Source: a virus
Strand: one strand, 5' to 3'
DNA length: 46,874 nt
IMG/VR virus record: IMGVR_UViG_3300005825_000081
Coordinates: 1 to 46,874 of that record
The position numbers and the translations under genes are program-made. Under the pieces are notes generated by a model. That model was not told where the DNA came from and ran no database searches. It saw only the letters and a program-made list of their open reading frames with translations. Numbering within the stretch: the first letter of the stretch is position 1; each line of letters starts with the position of its first letter. This document shows, piece after piece, positions 8,715 to 17,435 of this stretch.

Positions 8715-9553
8715 TGCAAGATGCTTTTCGACCTCTTTCTCAAATGGAATACCCCAGCTTTTATCCGCCGGGGGTCCATCCTATTGGAAGAATGCAGGTC
8801 AACTGGGATCATCCTTTATCAAAAGGTTTAGCCAGTGCCTACCTTGGCGGCGACGACTTCGATATGGTGAGCAATAGTGCGCTAGTGCTCAAAGGCGGGG
8901 CGCACTATTACGCGCCGGACCATCTTGGCTCCACAGGGGGAACAGGGTGCTATGCTATTACCACCACGATAATTCCTCCACACACAATAGGGCTTTCTTC
9001 TTTCAGTATCTATCAGCCCGGCACTACGCTTACCGTTCGTGATACGGTCTGGTCTATTGTTAAAGGCGCAACCCCAGAACATATTCGTGGAGTTTTGCAT
9101 GGTTACACTAACTCAGACAGAGTTTTTTCCTACATATCTTCAGCTGACGCATGGTACACGCTGGAGCAAAGTGCGGGGTTTTTTGTAGCTGGAGAAAAGA
9201 TGAGTGTGGGTATATCCCACAACAAAGCAGCTAATACAGTTGTGTACTATAAAAATGGAGCATTTGTTGTAGGGGCTGGAGGTGCATCGACAAACGCAGA
9301 TTCTCTTGGCTATGTAATGCTCCTTGGAACTCTGTACGCAGTCCGAGGAAGATCAGGGATAAACTCAAGGCTTTACCTGAATTACATATGGTATGACAGA
9401 ATACTCACTGCATCAGAGCACAAATCACTTCAAAATGATCCATATCAGTTGCTTATGCCAGCAATAAACGTGGTTAAACCAAGATATGTCAGCACTTTTA
9501 AAGTAGCTTATGCGCAGGGGTCAAACAGCATAGTTGGTGGAAACGTACTATGA
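8714..9553 (+). CDS. LamG/concanavalin-like surface protein
   Basis: 279 aa. The C-terminal half carries the signature often seen at the end of phage LamG-type (concanavalin A-like lectin) domains: LYLNYIWYDRILTASEHKSLQNDPYQLL. Strands before it (VVYYKNGAFVVG, YVMLLGTLYAV) fit a beta-sandwich, and the N-terminus has HPLSKGLASAYLGG, also typical. Such domains bind carbohydrates on the cell surface or decorate the virion. The C-terminal 40 residues look like a separate tail. It overlaps the next gene by four bases (ATGA). Confidence 0.75.
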   Translation: MQDAFRPLSQMEYPSFYPPGVHPIGRMQVNWDHPLSKGLASAYLGGDDFDMVSNSALVLKGGAHYYAPDHLGSTGGTGCYAITTTIIPPHTIGLSSFSIYQPGTTLTVRDTVWSIVKGATPEHIRGVLHGYTNSDRVFSYISSADAWYTLEQSAGFFVAGEKMSVGISHNKAANTVVYYKNGAFVVGAGGASTNADSLGYVMLLGTLYAVRGRSGINSRLYLNYIWYDRILTASEHKSLQNDPYQLLMPAINVVKPRYVSTFKVAYAQGSNSIVGGNVL

Positions 9554-10464
9554 AAAAGAACACTGCGGGGCAGGTCATTGGTATACAGGGAGTCACAGCT
9601 GCCAGTGGAGCTGCCTTCACTGGATCAGTCACAGTGTATGTGACAGGTGATGGTGGGACTCAGGCACTCGGCTCTGTTGCTTCTGGCGTATGCACCCATG
9701 AAGGAAACGGGTTTCATACCTACGCCCCTGCGCAAGCCGAAACAAACTATGATCACGTGGCGTTTACTTTTATAGGTACTGGCATGGTTCCTGCCACGGT
9801 TCAAGTTTACACAGACTTCCCGCAAACGGGCGATAGCTTCGCCAGACTGGGGGCCCCAGCAGGCGCGAGCGTATCCGCAGATATAGCAGTCATAGACACC
9901 ACTGCTGATGCGATATTGGTGGATACCGCTGAGATAGGTGCGGCTGGTGCGGGACTTACTGCACTGGCATCTGCTGCAGACCTTGCAGTAGTCGATGGTG
10001 TAGTCGATGCCATACTTGTCGATACCGCAGAAATAGGTGTGGCCGGTGCGGGCTTAACTACTCTCGCAACGGCTGCGAGCATTGCGGCACTGAATGATGT
10101 CGCCGCAACGGACATTGTATCTGCAGGTCCGATCACTACACTGGCAGGCGCAGTGGTCAACGTCGATCTGGTAGATGTTTGCACTACTAATACCGACATG
10201 CGCGGAACAGACGGAGCTAACACAACGGTGCCGCCGACCGCTACTCAAATAGCGGATGAAACGCTTAAGCGTGATTGGACCGCCATTACGGGGGAGGCTT
10301 CCCGCTCTCTTTTGAATGCTGCAAGATTTATCAGAAACGGATTTAGTACTTCTGGCGGTTTGCTTTATATCAAAAAAGAAGACGACGCCACTACAGCATA
10401 TACGAAACCCGTAACCACCGACGCTGCTGCGGAGCCAATCACAGGCATAGGCGCTGACGTCTAA
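9550..10464 (+). CDS. Repetitive fibre-like virion protein
   Basis: 304 aa. The N-terminal 95 residues are a beta domain (AAFTGSVTVYVTGDGGTQALGSV, then VAFTFIGTGMVPATVQVYTD). Residues 108-180 hold two copies of a 36-residue repeat sharing DAILVDTAEIG-(A/V)-AGAGLT, likely a trimeric coiled-coil or helical shaft. The C-terminal part (DWTAITGEASRSLLNAARFIRNG) is a conserved-looking module I have seen in phage structural proteins but cannot name. Overall a small fibre or spike. Confidence 0.7.
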   Translation: MKKNTAGQVIGIQGVTAASGAAFTGSVTVYVTGDGGTQALGSVASGVCTHEGNGFHTYAPAQAETNYDHVAFTFIGTGMVPATVQVYTDFPQTGDSFARLGAPAGASVSADIAVIDTTADAILVDTAEIGAAGAGLTALASAADLAVVDGVVDAILVDTAEIGVAGAGLTTLATAASIAALNDVAATDIVSAGPITTLAGAVVNVDLVDVCTTNTDMRGTDGANTTVPPTATQIADETLKRDWTAITGEASRSLLNAARFIRNGFSTSGGLLYIKKEDDATTAYTKPVTTDAAAEPITGIGADV

Positions 10465-10479
10465 TCAGGGGAATTTGAA

Positions 10480-10785
10480 ATGGCAACCTATACCGATCTT
10501 TTTACCGCAGCGTCAGATTCTGTTCTTCAACAGAGGGTGTCTGTAGCTCTTACTGTGTCCGCATCTGCGATTTTAGAAGACCCGCTGTCCACGTTGGAGG
10601 GACGAAACTGGTCTCAAGGGGTTTTGTATGAACCTGCTCGTGAAGCCAAAAAAGCTCTGCGGTATATCCTCGCTAAAAACCAAGGAGCTACGGTAGCCCA
10701 AATACAGAACTCAACGGACGTCCAAATTCAGACACAAGTTGACGCCATTGTTGACGCCCTCGTAGCTGCTCTGAATAATTTGTAA
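10480..10785 (+). CDS. Small helical virion-associated protein
   Basis: 101 aa, SD AGGGG before ATG. Predicted all helical; includes LEGRNWSQGVLYEPAREAKKALRYILAKN and a C-terminal amphipathic helix with IQTQVDAIVDALVAAL. The stop overlaps the next start (TAATG). Part of the packed accessory block; no known fold recognised. Confidence 0.7.
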   Translation: MATYTDLFTAASDSVLQQRVSVALTVSASAILEDPLSTLEGRNWSQGVLYEPAREAKKALRYILAKNQGATVAQIQNSTDVQIQTQVDAIVDALVAALNNL

Positions 10786-11234
10786 TGTTTACGCTGGATT
10801 CTAAATCCGCTGACTTAATAAATTGGTTTGTTGAGAGGGCGAGTAGGACCACAGGAGAGGCGCATCCAAACTGCCCTAATAGGACAGTCATTTTTGAAAA
10901 AGACTTAGCGTTCGCACAAGGAAAAAATACTTCCATAGCTAAGTGGATAGAAACTGCGATTTTTTACGCCGATAGTGACGCGATTTATTTCATGGCATAC
11001 TCGCTTATGATCCCCTGGCTAGAAGCTGAAATGGATCGTCCGTTACGTTATCGGCTCGCAGAAACCGCTGCTAGACTAGAAAAACCGGCGCTACTTCTAC
11101 TGTGCGTTTTCCCTGATAGCTTACCTGCCGAAATAGATGATGAAGCTAGGTTATCTGCTAGCCCCAGTATTCCAAACCCTTTTGATTCTTTTTTCGATTT
11201 AATGGAGCCTTACAGGCGGCAGTGGCGTGGCTAA
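10785..11234 (+). CDS. Unknown protein of the accessory block
   Basis: 149 aa, translationally coupled to its neighbours (one-base overlap upstream, eight-base overlap downstream). Contains a mixed helical domain with YFMAYSLMIPWLEAEMDRP and a run with RLEKPALLLLCVFPD. No catalytic motif, signal peptide or clear membrane span is visible. Its place directly before the long repetitive protein suggests a joint assembly role, but this is only positional. Confidence 0.7.
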   Translation: MFTLDSKSADLINWFVERASRTTGEAHPNCPNRTVIFEKDLAFAQGKNTSIAKWIETAIFYADSDAIYFMAYSLMIPWLEAEMDRPLRYRLAETAARLEKPALLLLCVFPDSLPAEIDDEARLSASPSIPNPFDSFFDLMEPYRRQWRG

Positions 11235-13317
11235 CTGGAAAAGCCCTAGCGCTTATTCAATAGTAGATATACGGCAAATAGCGTGGTCTGGGTTAACAGA
11301 CGCCTATACAAATAATACCGTATACGCTACAGCTGTTGATCTCGATAAAGATAATAATCCTGACAGAGTCCATTTTACAGGATTCGGATTAGCCGCAGGA
11401 CAGCCTACGGATGTAGTAGTAACCGCTATTGACGTGAGGGTTAAAACCTACGCCAGTGCTGGCGGGACAGATATAACGCACACTGTCAATTTAAGAAAAG
11501 GGGCTACTCCTTACGGCATTTCTGCATCTAACACCCCGCCTGCTTCTGATACAGGGTACGCCACGTTCTCAAGACCAATAGATAATATCTGGGGGTTATC
11601 GTCAGCTAACGCTAACGCAGGGTTTTTTCAATCTTCTGATTTTGGGGTAGTGTTTCAAGCAGCAAATGCAGCAGCAACGCTAAGTACTCAATACCTAGAC
11701 CATATACAAATTGACTTGACGTTTAAAAACCGAGGATTTTCTTCTCCGGCATTTTGGCTGGGTATTAAAGCAAAAGTACCTAGAGCAGACGATCTAGAGT
11801 CTGCTTCAGAAGTTACTTCTGCAACTGTCGGTCAGAAACATAATTTATTGTCAGACGGTCTTGACTCGGCTTCAGAAGTAACTACCGCCACATCAAGCCA
11901 AGCTCACGCCCTGTTATCAGACAATCTTGAATCGGCTTCAGAAGTTACTTCGGCAAATGTCGGTCAGATACACTACATATTGTCGGACGGTCTTGACTCG
12001 GCTTCAGAAGTTACTTCGGCAAATGTCGGTCAGATACACTACATATTGTCGGACGGTCTTGAGTCGGCTTCAGAAGTAACTACCGCGACTGTCGCGCAGG
12101 TTCACGCGATACTGTCAGATAGTCTAGACTCCGCATCGGAAGTCACTACGCCTGCCGCATTAGAAGGTAATAACCAGCTATTTGCCGATGACCTGCAATC
12201 GCTGTCTCAGGTCGCCACCGCCACCGTCGGTCAAGCTCATGTAATACTGTCGGACGGTATAGACTCCGCTTCGCAAGTCACTACGGTTACTGTAGGGCAA
12301 GTTCATGTAATACTGTCGGACGGTCTAGACTCGGCTTCGCAAGTCACAACGCCTACAGTAGCAGAAGGCACTAATACCCTTCTTGCTGACGATCTGCAAT
12401 CGCTGTCTCATGTCACCACCGCGACCGTCGGTCAAGTCCACGCTATACTGTCGGATGGTTTAGACTCCGCTTCGCAAGTTACTACAGCGACCGTCGGACA
12501 AGTTCATGTAATACTGTCAGACGGTCTAGACTCGGCTTCGCAAGTCACTACGGCGACCGTTACGCAAGTTCACACAATACTGTCGGACGGTCTAGACTCG
12601 GCTTCGCAAGTCACTACGGCGACTGTCGGGCAAATTCACGCGATATTGTCAGACGGTCTAGACTCTGCGTCAGAAGTTACGACTCCAACGGTTTTAGAAG
12701 GCAATAACCAACTATTTGCTGACGATCTAGAGTCCGCAAGTAGCACAGGGTTTGGCGCGCTATCTCAGGTTCACTCTATACTGTCGGATGGTCTGGATAG
12801 CGCTTCGCAGGTTTCTACTCCGTCAGTTTCCCTGAATATTAATGACCTTTTAGCAGAGGATTTACAGGCTAGCAGTGAAGTAGATACCGCGCTATTAAGT
12901 CAGGTGTGCGTACTTTCTGCTTCGAGTTTAGAGTCTGCTTCTGAGATTCTCATAGTACCGATAGCGCAATTTCACGCGGTATTTGCGGACGACCTCGCTG
13001 CTAATAGCGAAGTGCACACTGCTACGATTTCTCAAAAACATACTTTATATGTAGTGGGCGCAGAATCTGCTTCGTTGGTAAGCACTCCACAGTTTACTGA
13101 AACGATACCAGGCAGCGTTACCAGCTCTACCACAATTCTTTGGGATATAGGGTATAATGTAGATTACGTGTGCGGCAGGGTTATAAGAGTGCCTGCCGAA
13201 AATCGCTTAATGTTGGTGCCAGCAGAGATAAGGGCTGGCACGGTATTGCCAGAAAACCGCGTCTCAAGAGTCCCATCAGAAGACCGTTCCATGTTCGTTA
13301 CTTGTAATGTAGCATAA
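11227..13317 (+). CDS. Large repetitive fibre/adhesin-like virion protein
   Basis: 696 aa from a GTG start that overlaps the previous gene by eight bases. Domain order: a beta-rich N-terminal domain (about 1-180) ending in FWLGIKAKVP, a block of twenty tandem repeats of about 22 residues (about 188-620), and a C-terminal part. The repeat pattern is (D)-x-L-x-S-x-S-x-V-T-T-x-x-x-x-Q-x-H-x-(I/L)-L. The last 45 residues hold a second, shorter repeat of the VPAENR / VPAEIR / VLPENR / VPSEDR type. Regular short beta repeats suggest a long shaft or stalk. The same 22-residue motif recurs at the end of the tip protein (24081), tying this gene to host-contact structures. Confidence 0.8.
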   Translation: MANWKSPSAYSIVDIRQIAWSGLTDAYTNNTVYATAVDLDKDNNPDRVHFTGFGLAAGQPTDVVVTAIDVRVKTYASAGGTDITHTVNLRKGATPYGISASNTPPASDTGYATFSRPIDNIWGLSSANANAGFFQSSDFGVVFQAANAAATLSTQYLDHIQIDLTFKNRGFSSPAFWLGIKAKVPRADDLESASEVTSATVGQKHNLLSDGLDSASEVTTATSSQAHALLSDNLESASEVTSANVGQIHYILSDGLDSASEVTSANVGQIHYILSDGLESASEVTTATVAQVHAILSDSLDSASEVTTPAALEGNNQLFADDLQSLSQVATATVGQAHVILSDGIDSASQVTTVTVGQVHVILSDGLDSASQVTTPTVAEGTNTLLADDLQSLSHVTTATVGQVHAILSDGLDSASQVTTATVGQVHVILSDGLDSASQVTTATVTQVHTILSDGLDSASQVTTATVGQIHAILSDGLDSASEVTTPTVLEGNNQLFADDLESASSTGFGALSQVHSILSDGLDSASQVSTPSVSLNINDLLAEDLQASSEVDTALLSQVCVLSASSLESASEILIVPIAQFHAVFADDLAANSEVHTATISQKHTLYVVGAESASLVSTPQFTETIPGSVTSSTTILWDIGYNVDYVCGRVIRVPAENRLMLVPAEIRAGTVLPENRVSRVPSEDRSMFVTCNVA
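11788..13095 (+). repeat. Twenty tandem 66-bp coding repeats
   Basis: Each unit encodes about 22 residues with core DGLDSAS(E/Q)VTTATVGQVHAIL. Some adjacent units are almost identical at DNA level: the unit beginning 11941 recurs exactly 66 bases later at 12007. Others are diverged (LEGNNQLFADDLQSLSQV type), showing both recent and old duplications. Confidence 0.9.
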
Positions 13318-13326
13318 AGGATTATT

Positions 13327-13812
13327 ATGGCGGTCATACCTTCTGACATAAAATACTACAAAAGTCTCATCTCTACTTCGTTGGGAGGAGGTATTTCGGC
13401 TACAGAACTCTCAGGTACGGTAAATGACCTATTTGACGCTGTTACAGGAAATGAAGCTGAAACAGGAGATACAGAGTATAGGTGTGTATACATAAAAAAT
13501 ACCAACGGAGTGTCGTCGCTGCTAAACCCAAAAGTGTTTATATCTTCTAACACTCCTAGCACTTTTACCTTAGTAAAAATAGGTTTGGGGCTTTCTGGCG
13601 TAGACGGTGAAGAACTTTCTATCAGCGACGAAAATATTGCTCCGGTGGGGGTCGTTTTTAGTGCTGCTAGCGGGTATCCTAACGGCTTGGCGTTCCCAAC
13701 TTTACTTCCTGGGCAACACATAGGGCTTTGGATTGAGAGAATAGTCGATTTAAATGCCAGAGCGTACAATAGTGATAGTGTAGTTATATCCACGCTCGGG
13801 TTTACAAGTTGA
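13327..13812 (+). CDS. Beta-rich virion protein, unknown
   Basis: 161 aa, SD AAAGGA before ATG. Strand-rich throughout (YRCVYIKNTNG, LNPKVFISSNTPSTFTLVKIGLGLSG, PGQHIGLWIERIVD). The combination of a tetrahedral 'IKNTNG...L.NPKVFI' strand pair and 'PGQHIGLWIERIVD' looks like a known uncharacterised phage structural family with an immunoglobulin-like fold. I can assign only 'structural, beta-sandwich'. It follows the repetitive protein by ten bases and precedes another small beta protein. Confidence 0.7.
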   Translation: MAVIPSDIKYYKSLISTSLGGGISATELSGTVNDLFDAVTGNEAETGDTEYRCVYIKNTNGVSSLLNPKVFISSNTPSTFTLVKIGLGLSGVDGEELSISDENIAPVGVVFSAASGYPNGLAFPTLLPGQHIGLWIERIVDLNARAYNSDSVVISTLGFTS

Positions 13813-13830
13813 TAGCCAAGAGGTGCTATA

Positions 13831-14145
13831 GTGACAATAAAGCGTTTTGAAAAAACCCCAGAAGGCGCTCTAGACTACACTATAGAGTGGGGAGATTGGC
13901 TTACTGGGGTAGAGGTAGTAAGCAGCAGCGTTTGGAGCATCTCTCCTGATGATGCCATACTTGTAAACGACTCTGGCGATATATCAGGAACGGGTCTGGA
14001 CACTATAGGATGGTTTAGCGGCGGTTCTGAAGGCGTTACCTACCTTTTGACTAACACTATAACTACCGATGCGTCCCCTGCCAGAACCACTAGTCGCAGT
14101 TTCCTTCTCAGTATTCTAGAAACCCGCTATTTGGAGCAAGCGTAA
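13831..14145 (+). CDS. Fibre-tail adaptor-like small protein (GTG start)
   Basis: 104 aa from GTG (SD AGAGGTG upstream). The pattern GALDYTIEWGDWLTG, a central strand pair and RSFLLSILE at the end fits the small Ig-like phage proteins sometimes called fibre-tail adaptors. It is one-base coupled to the following neck gene. It sits exactly at the border between the surface-protein block and the connector genes, which suits an adaptor. The family name is a weak recollection. Confidence 0.65.
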   Translation: MTIKRFEKTPEGALDYTIEWGDWLTGVEVVSSSVWSISPDDAILVNDSGDISGTGLDTIGWFSGGSEGVTYLLTNTITTDASPARTTSRSFLLSILETRYLEQA

Positions 14146-14609
14146 TGTCCGTCTCTGGTCTCGCGCTACCTTATTGTACTGTAGATTACGCTAACGCTAT
14201 TTTAGGAACCAGTAACGGAGATTGGCTTGGGTTAAACGCTTCTCAAAAAGAAGAATCGCTTCAGTGGGGCCGTATTTATTTGGATACCACTTATTCTTGC
14301 CTGCCTTGGCCGGTAGACGAAGATGGCGCATATATCGAAGTAGTCCCTGACGCAGTTCAAACGGCAAACGCTTACGCCGCAGGAGCTTACTTGGAAGGCC
14401 TGTACTTCCTTGTAGAAGACGGGAGCCTCAGAGGTAGGACAAGAGTCGAAGTCAGAGCAGGGTCGGTTATGTCGCGAGTAGACTACGATGCCTATTTGGC
14501 CAGTTTTGGATGGGACGACCCCACCCCTTTGATTACCGCGATATTGGGGGCTATAGGATGCGGCCCTAACAAGGGTTTTATACAGAATATTAAGTTGCTA
14601 AGAACCTGA
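14145..14609 (+). CDS. Head-tail connector, DnaT-like neck protein
   Basis: 154 aa. The pattern TVDYANAILGTSNGDWLGLNASQKEESLQWGRIYLDTTY followed by PDAVQTANAYAAGAYLEG is that of the neck-protein family annotated DnaT-like. These plug or extend the portal. It begins a run of small coupled genes (connector, stopper, gp10-like, terminator) in the canonical siphovirus order, supporting the call even though this family is often misnamed as ssDNA-binding. Confidence 0.78.
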   Translation: MSVSGLALPYCTVDYANAILGTSNGDWLGLNASQKEESLQWGRIYLDTTYSCLPWPVDEDGAYIEVVPDAVQTANAYAAGAYLEGLYFLVEDGSLRGRTRVEVRAGSVMSRVDYDAYLASFGWDDPTPLITAILGAIGCGPNKGFIQNIKLLRT

Positions 14610-14983
14610 TGGGGCTACAAAACGACATACAAACCCAGCTTGCCGCAGCGTTCGATACTACTTTGTCGGACGCGGTAGCCTCGGTCGTATTCGTGGATAC
14701 CTCTACAAGCTCCTACAACCCTGTTACGGGCGATGTTACGCTAGTAGAGCTACGCTACCCTACCCGCGCCGTGATATCGCCTTACAGCGAGAAGGATATT
14801 GGTAATAGCGGTGGAAAGATTACTAATCGGGATTTAAAGGTTATACTCTTGAGCAACGAGATTGATGCCCCTCCCGTCACAGGCATGAAAATGGAAATCG
14901 TAGGACAGACCGAGATTTACAGTGTAGAAGAATCAGAGTCTGACCCTGCTGGCGCTTCTTATGAAGTACAGGTAAGATCGTAA
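14609..14983 (+). CDS. Head-closure (stopper)-like protein
   Basis: 124 aa, one-base overlap on both sides. Beta-rich with SYNPVTGDVTLVELRYPTRAVISPY early and NRDLKVILLSNEIDAPPVTGMKMEIVGQTEIYSVEE later, a shape typical of phage stopper or SPP1 gp16-like beta-barrel proteins that seal the portal after packaging. Assignment rests on order and strand pattern, not on a specific motif. Confidence 0.7.
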   Translation: MGLQNDIQTQLAAAFDTTLSDAVASVVFVDTSTSSYNPVTGDVTLVELRYPTRAVISPYSEKDIGNSGGKITNRDLKVILLSNEIDAPPVTGMKMEIVGQTEIYSVEESESDPAGASYEVQVRS

Positions 14984-15390
14984 TGGCTGTCCGGGGCGTT
15001 CGATTTGCTAGACGGTTGCCCGGTTCAGGCGGTGGTGTGGGCGCGGAGTTCTCCGGGGCTCACCTTTTTGCTGAAGAAGTAAAAAACGAAATACGTCAAA
15101 GACTTCAAAAAGCAGGCAGGGCCGCATTTGAAACCGCGAAAGATTTAACTCCTATTGACCGAGGGTATTTGTATAATTCTTGGGCGCTGGGAATTGACGC
15201 CCCTATTCACCGGGATATGGAAGAAGCTGGTGAAGGGTATATAGAAAATTTGTCCAGAGTTCGGGCTGACTCAACTTTGTACTTAACAAACGAAAAACCG
15301 TACGCAAGCTACATCAACGACGGTACATCTAAGATAGCGGCGCATCAGATGCTAGAAAATGCTCTGAACGCGGCTTGGGACGAGCTTTAA
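14983..15390 (+). CDS. HK97 gp10-like neck/tail completion protein
   Basis: 135 aa. Features of the gp10-like family: amphipathic helix FAEEVKNEIRQRLQKAGRAAF-like region, then DLTPIDRGYLYNSWAL and an ending with YASYINDGTSKIAAHQMLENALN. The family sits between stopper and tail terminator in many siphophages and helps join tail to head. It is coupled to the next gene by TAATG. Confidence 0.8.
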   Translation: MAVRGVRFARRLPGSGGGVGAEFSGAHLFAEEVKNEIRQRLQKAGRAAFETAKDLTPIDRGYLYNSWALGIDAPIHRDMEEAGEGYIENLSRVRADSTLYLTNEKPYASYINDGTSKIAAHQMLENALNAAWDEL

Positions 15391-15794
15391 TGAGCTATGC
15401 GGCCGTACAGCGCGAACTGGAAACCTACTTTACCGATAATTGGCCAGACACTCCTGTCGTTTTCGATAACGTGCCTAAGCCTGATATTAATGATAACAAT
15501 ACTTGGGTTAGGCTTACTATTACTTACAGTTCAGCTCGTCAAGTATCTATGGGGGCCGGAAGTAGCAACTTCCATAGGTTTCAGGGAGTCGCCAACGTGC
15601 AAATTTTCGCGCCTCTAGACGTTGGGTCCAAACCAGCGTTAGAATTAGCTGACAAAGTAGTCGGGCTATTCACCGGAAATAGAATTGGGCAAAGCCAAAT
15701 GTTCACAGCAGAAACCCAAATTCTTGGAGATGATGGTTTTAATCGCTACCAAGTAAACGTCGTTTGCCCGTTTTATTTTGATAATAGGATTTAG
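15390..15794 (+). CDS. Tail terminator protein
   Basis: 134 aa. ATG at 15390 is preferred over an in-frame TTG at 15375 because it forms a TAATG coupling with the upstream stop. The pattern (AVQRELETYFTDNWPDTPVVFDNV, then VRLTITYSSARQVSMG, VANVQIFAPLDVGSKPALELADKVVGLF) fits the DUF4128-like / lambda gpU-type tail terminators that cap the tube. Followed ten bases later by the tail tube gene, as expected. Confidence 0.82.
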   Translation: MSYAAVQRELETYFTDNWPDTPVVFDNVPKPDINDNNTWVRLTITYSSARQVSMGAGSSNFHRFQGVANVQIFAPLDVGSKPALELADKVVGLFTGNRIGQSQMFTAETQILGDDGFNRYQVNVVCPFYFDNRI

Positions 15795-15804
15795 GAGATA
15801 GGTC

Positions 15805-16968
15805 ATGGGATTTGCAACATCAAACCAAACCGCTATTCGGTATGTTGAAGAAGTCACTTTTGGGGTAACTCCTGCGACTCCTGAGTTTCAGGAACTCCGC
15901 TACACTGGGGAGTCTATCAATCATAATATCGAAAACATTACCAGCGAAGAAATCAGAGCAGACCGTATGACGTCTGACTTGATCCAAGTCGGAGCGATGA
16001 ACGAAGGCAGTCTTGAGCTGGAAATGTCGTACAGCTCTTACGACGATCTTCTTGAAGGCGCTATGGCTGCTCGATGGACATCTGATATCGGAATCGTCGG
16101 CGCTACGGACATAACGGTCACCGACACGAATACGTTCACCGCCGTAGGTGCGATTTTTGGCGCGATACCCGTAGGTGCGTGGATTAAAGTATCCGGGTTT
16201 ACCGACCCTGCGAACAACGGGTACTTCAAAACCGTTTCTGTAACTCCTACGGTTATCGACATCGCGCAGAACACGCTAGTTGCTGAGGCTTCTGGAGACG
16301 CGATCACTATTTCTGGCTCCACGATACGAAACGGTGTTACCCCTATATCGTACACTCTCCAAAAGTACATCTCCGACTCCACCACGCCTACCTGGATTCA
16401 ATACCTCGGTTGCCGCGTGGGTAGCTTGGACCTGTCTTTCGATACCGCTGCGATTCTCACAGGCTCGTTTTCTGTTATGGGTACGACTTCTACCGCCAGC
16501 AACTCAGCTATAGCGGGCCAGACGGTTTTGCCGCAAACTAGCACCGACGTGCTGAACTCGGTAAACAACGTATCTGATATTCTGATTGACGGAGTGGCTA
16601 GCACTTACTACTTCAGCTCTCTTAGCCTGAGCGTCAATAACAACCTTCGCGCTCAAAGCGCTATCGGTAGTCTGCCCGCTATTAACATAGCGCTGAGCCG
16701 ACTGTCGGTAACAGGCTCTGTTACTTTCTACTTCGAAGACAAAACTCAGTATGACAAGTACATAAACGGCACTCGGTTTTCTCTGTCCTTCCGAGTAGAG
16801 GACAGCGCCGGCAATTCTTACATGATTACGGTCCCGGCAGTAGAGTTTTCCAGCGGCGCTATAACCGCAGGAAGCTTGGATTCTGACGTATTCATGGAAG
16901 CAGAGTTTGAGGCCGTTTTGGACCCGACGACTTCTTGCATGATCCAAATAGACCGCTTCGCAGCGTAA
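15805..16968 (+). CDS. Major tail (tube) protein
   Basis: 387 aa, SD AGGAGA before ATG. Typical opening of phage tail tube proteins: SNQTAIRYVEEVTFGVTPATP, then ITSEEIRADRM and GSLELEMSYSSYDDLLEGAM. The length exceeds a simple tube subunit; about residues 95-165 (TVTDTNTFTAVGAIFGAIPVG onward) look like an inserted beta domain that would be displayed on the tail surface. C-terminal segment SDVFMEAEFEAVLD is also a family feature. Codons are more optimal than those of neighbours. Confidence 0.88.
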   Translation: MGFATSNQTAIRYVEEVTFGVTPATPEFQELRYTGESINHNIENITSEEIRADRMTSDLIQVGAMNEGSLELEMSYSSYDDLLEGAMAARWTSDIGIVGATDITVTDTNTFTAVGAIFGAIPVGAWIKVSGFTDPANNGYFKTVSVTPTVIDIAQNTLVAEASGDAITISGSTIRNGVTPISYTLQKYISDSTTPTWIQYLGCRVGSLDLSFDTAAILTGSFSVMGTTSTASNSAIAGQTVLPQTSTDVLNSVNNVSDILIDGVASTYYFSSLSLSVNNNLRAQSAIGSLPAINIALSRLSVTGSVTFYFEDKTQYDKYINGTRFSLSFRVEDSAGNSYMITVPAVEFSSGAITAGSLDSDVFMEAEFEAVLDPTTSCMIQIDRFAA

Positions 16969-17007
16969 TCTATACCATTGACCTTTTAACCTTTATGGAG
17001 TAACACT

Positions 17008-17397
17008 ATGTTCGTAATTGACGCAATTGATCCTAAATCAGAATCGGAAGGGGTATGGTTTGAGTTCTACGGCAGCCAGTTAAAAATTGCCAGTACTTCG
17101 ACTGCTGCTTATCAAAAGAGGCTCTCAAAACTCTACTCGCCCCATCGTAGAAAAGTCGAGCAAGGAAAGCTGGACCCGGAAGTAGGTCGTGAGTTAATAG
17201 CTTCCGCACTCGCCGGGAATATCCTGACCGACTGGAAAGACGTTCAAAACGCGAGTGGGGCAGAAGTCCCTTTTTCGATAGAGACAGCGAAAACAGCGCT
17301 GTACGACAACGAAGATTTGCGGGATTTCGTTCTTGAATGCGCCAACGATATCTCAAACTTCCGCTCTGAGTTTAAAGAAGACGTTGTAAAGTTGTAG
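17008..17397 (+). CDS. Tail assembly chaperone, short form
   Basis: 129 aa, SD TATGGAG before ATG. Lies between tail tube and tape measure, where siphophages encode G/GT-type chaperones that coat the tape measure during assembly. Contains WFEFYGSQLKIASTSTAAYQKRLSKLY, VGRELIASALAGNILTDWKDV and a C-terminal acidic stretch, a pattern common to phage tail chaperones. The frame ends at TAG 17395-17397, inside an open -1 frame, so a fusion product is expected. Confidence 0.8.
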   Translation: MFVIDAIDPKSESEGVWFEFYGSQLKIASTSTAAYQKRLSKLYSPHRRKVEQGKLDPEVGRELIASALAGNILTDWKDVQNASGAEVPFSIETAKTALYDNEDLRDFVLECANDISNFRSEFKEDVVKL

Positions 17398-17435
17398 CCG
17401 CGTTTCTTGAGTGGAACCTACAGTACGCGGAGCAG

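Noticed and set aside
11788-13095. Tandem repeats as a CRISPR-like array
   Set aside because: Repeats are in-frame coding units of 66 bases with no unique spacers; they encode a repetitive protein.
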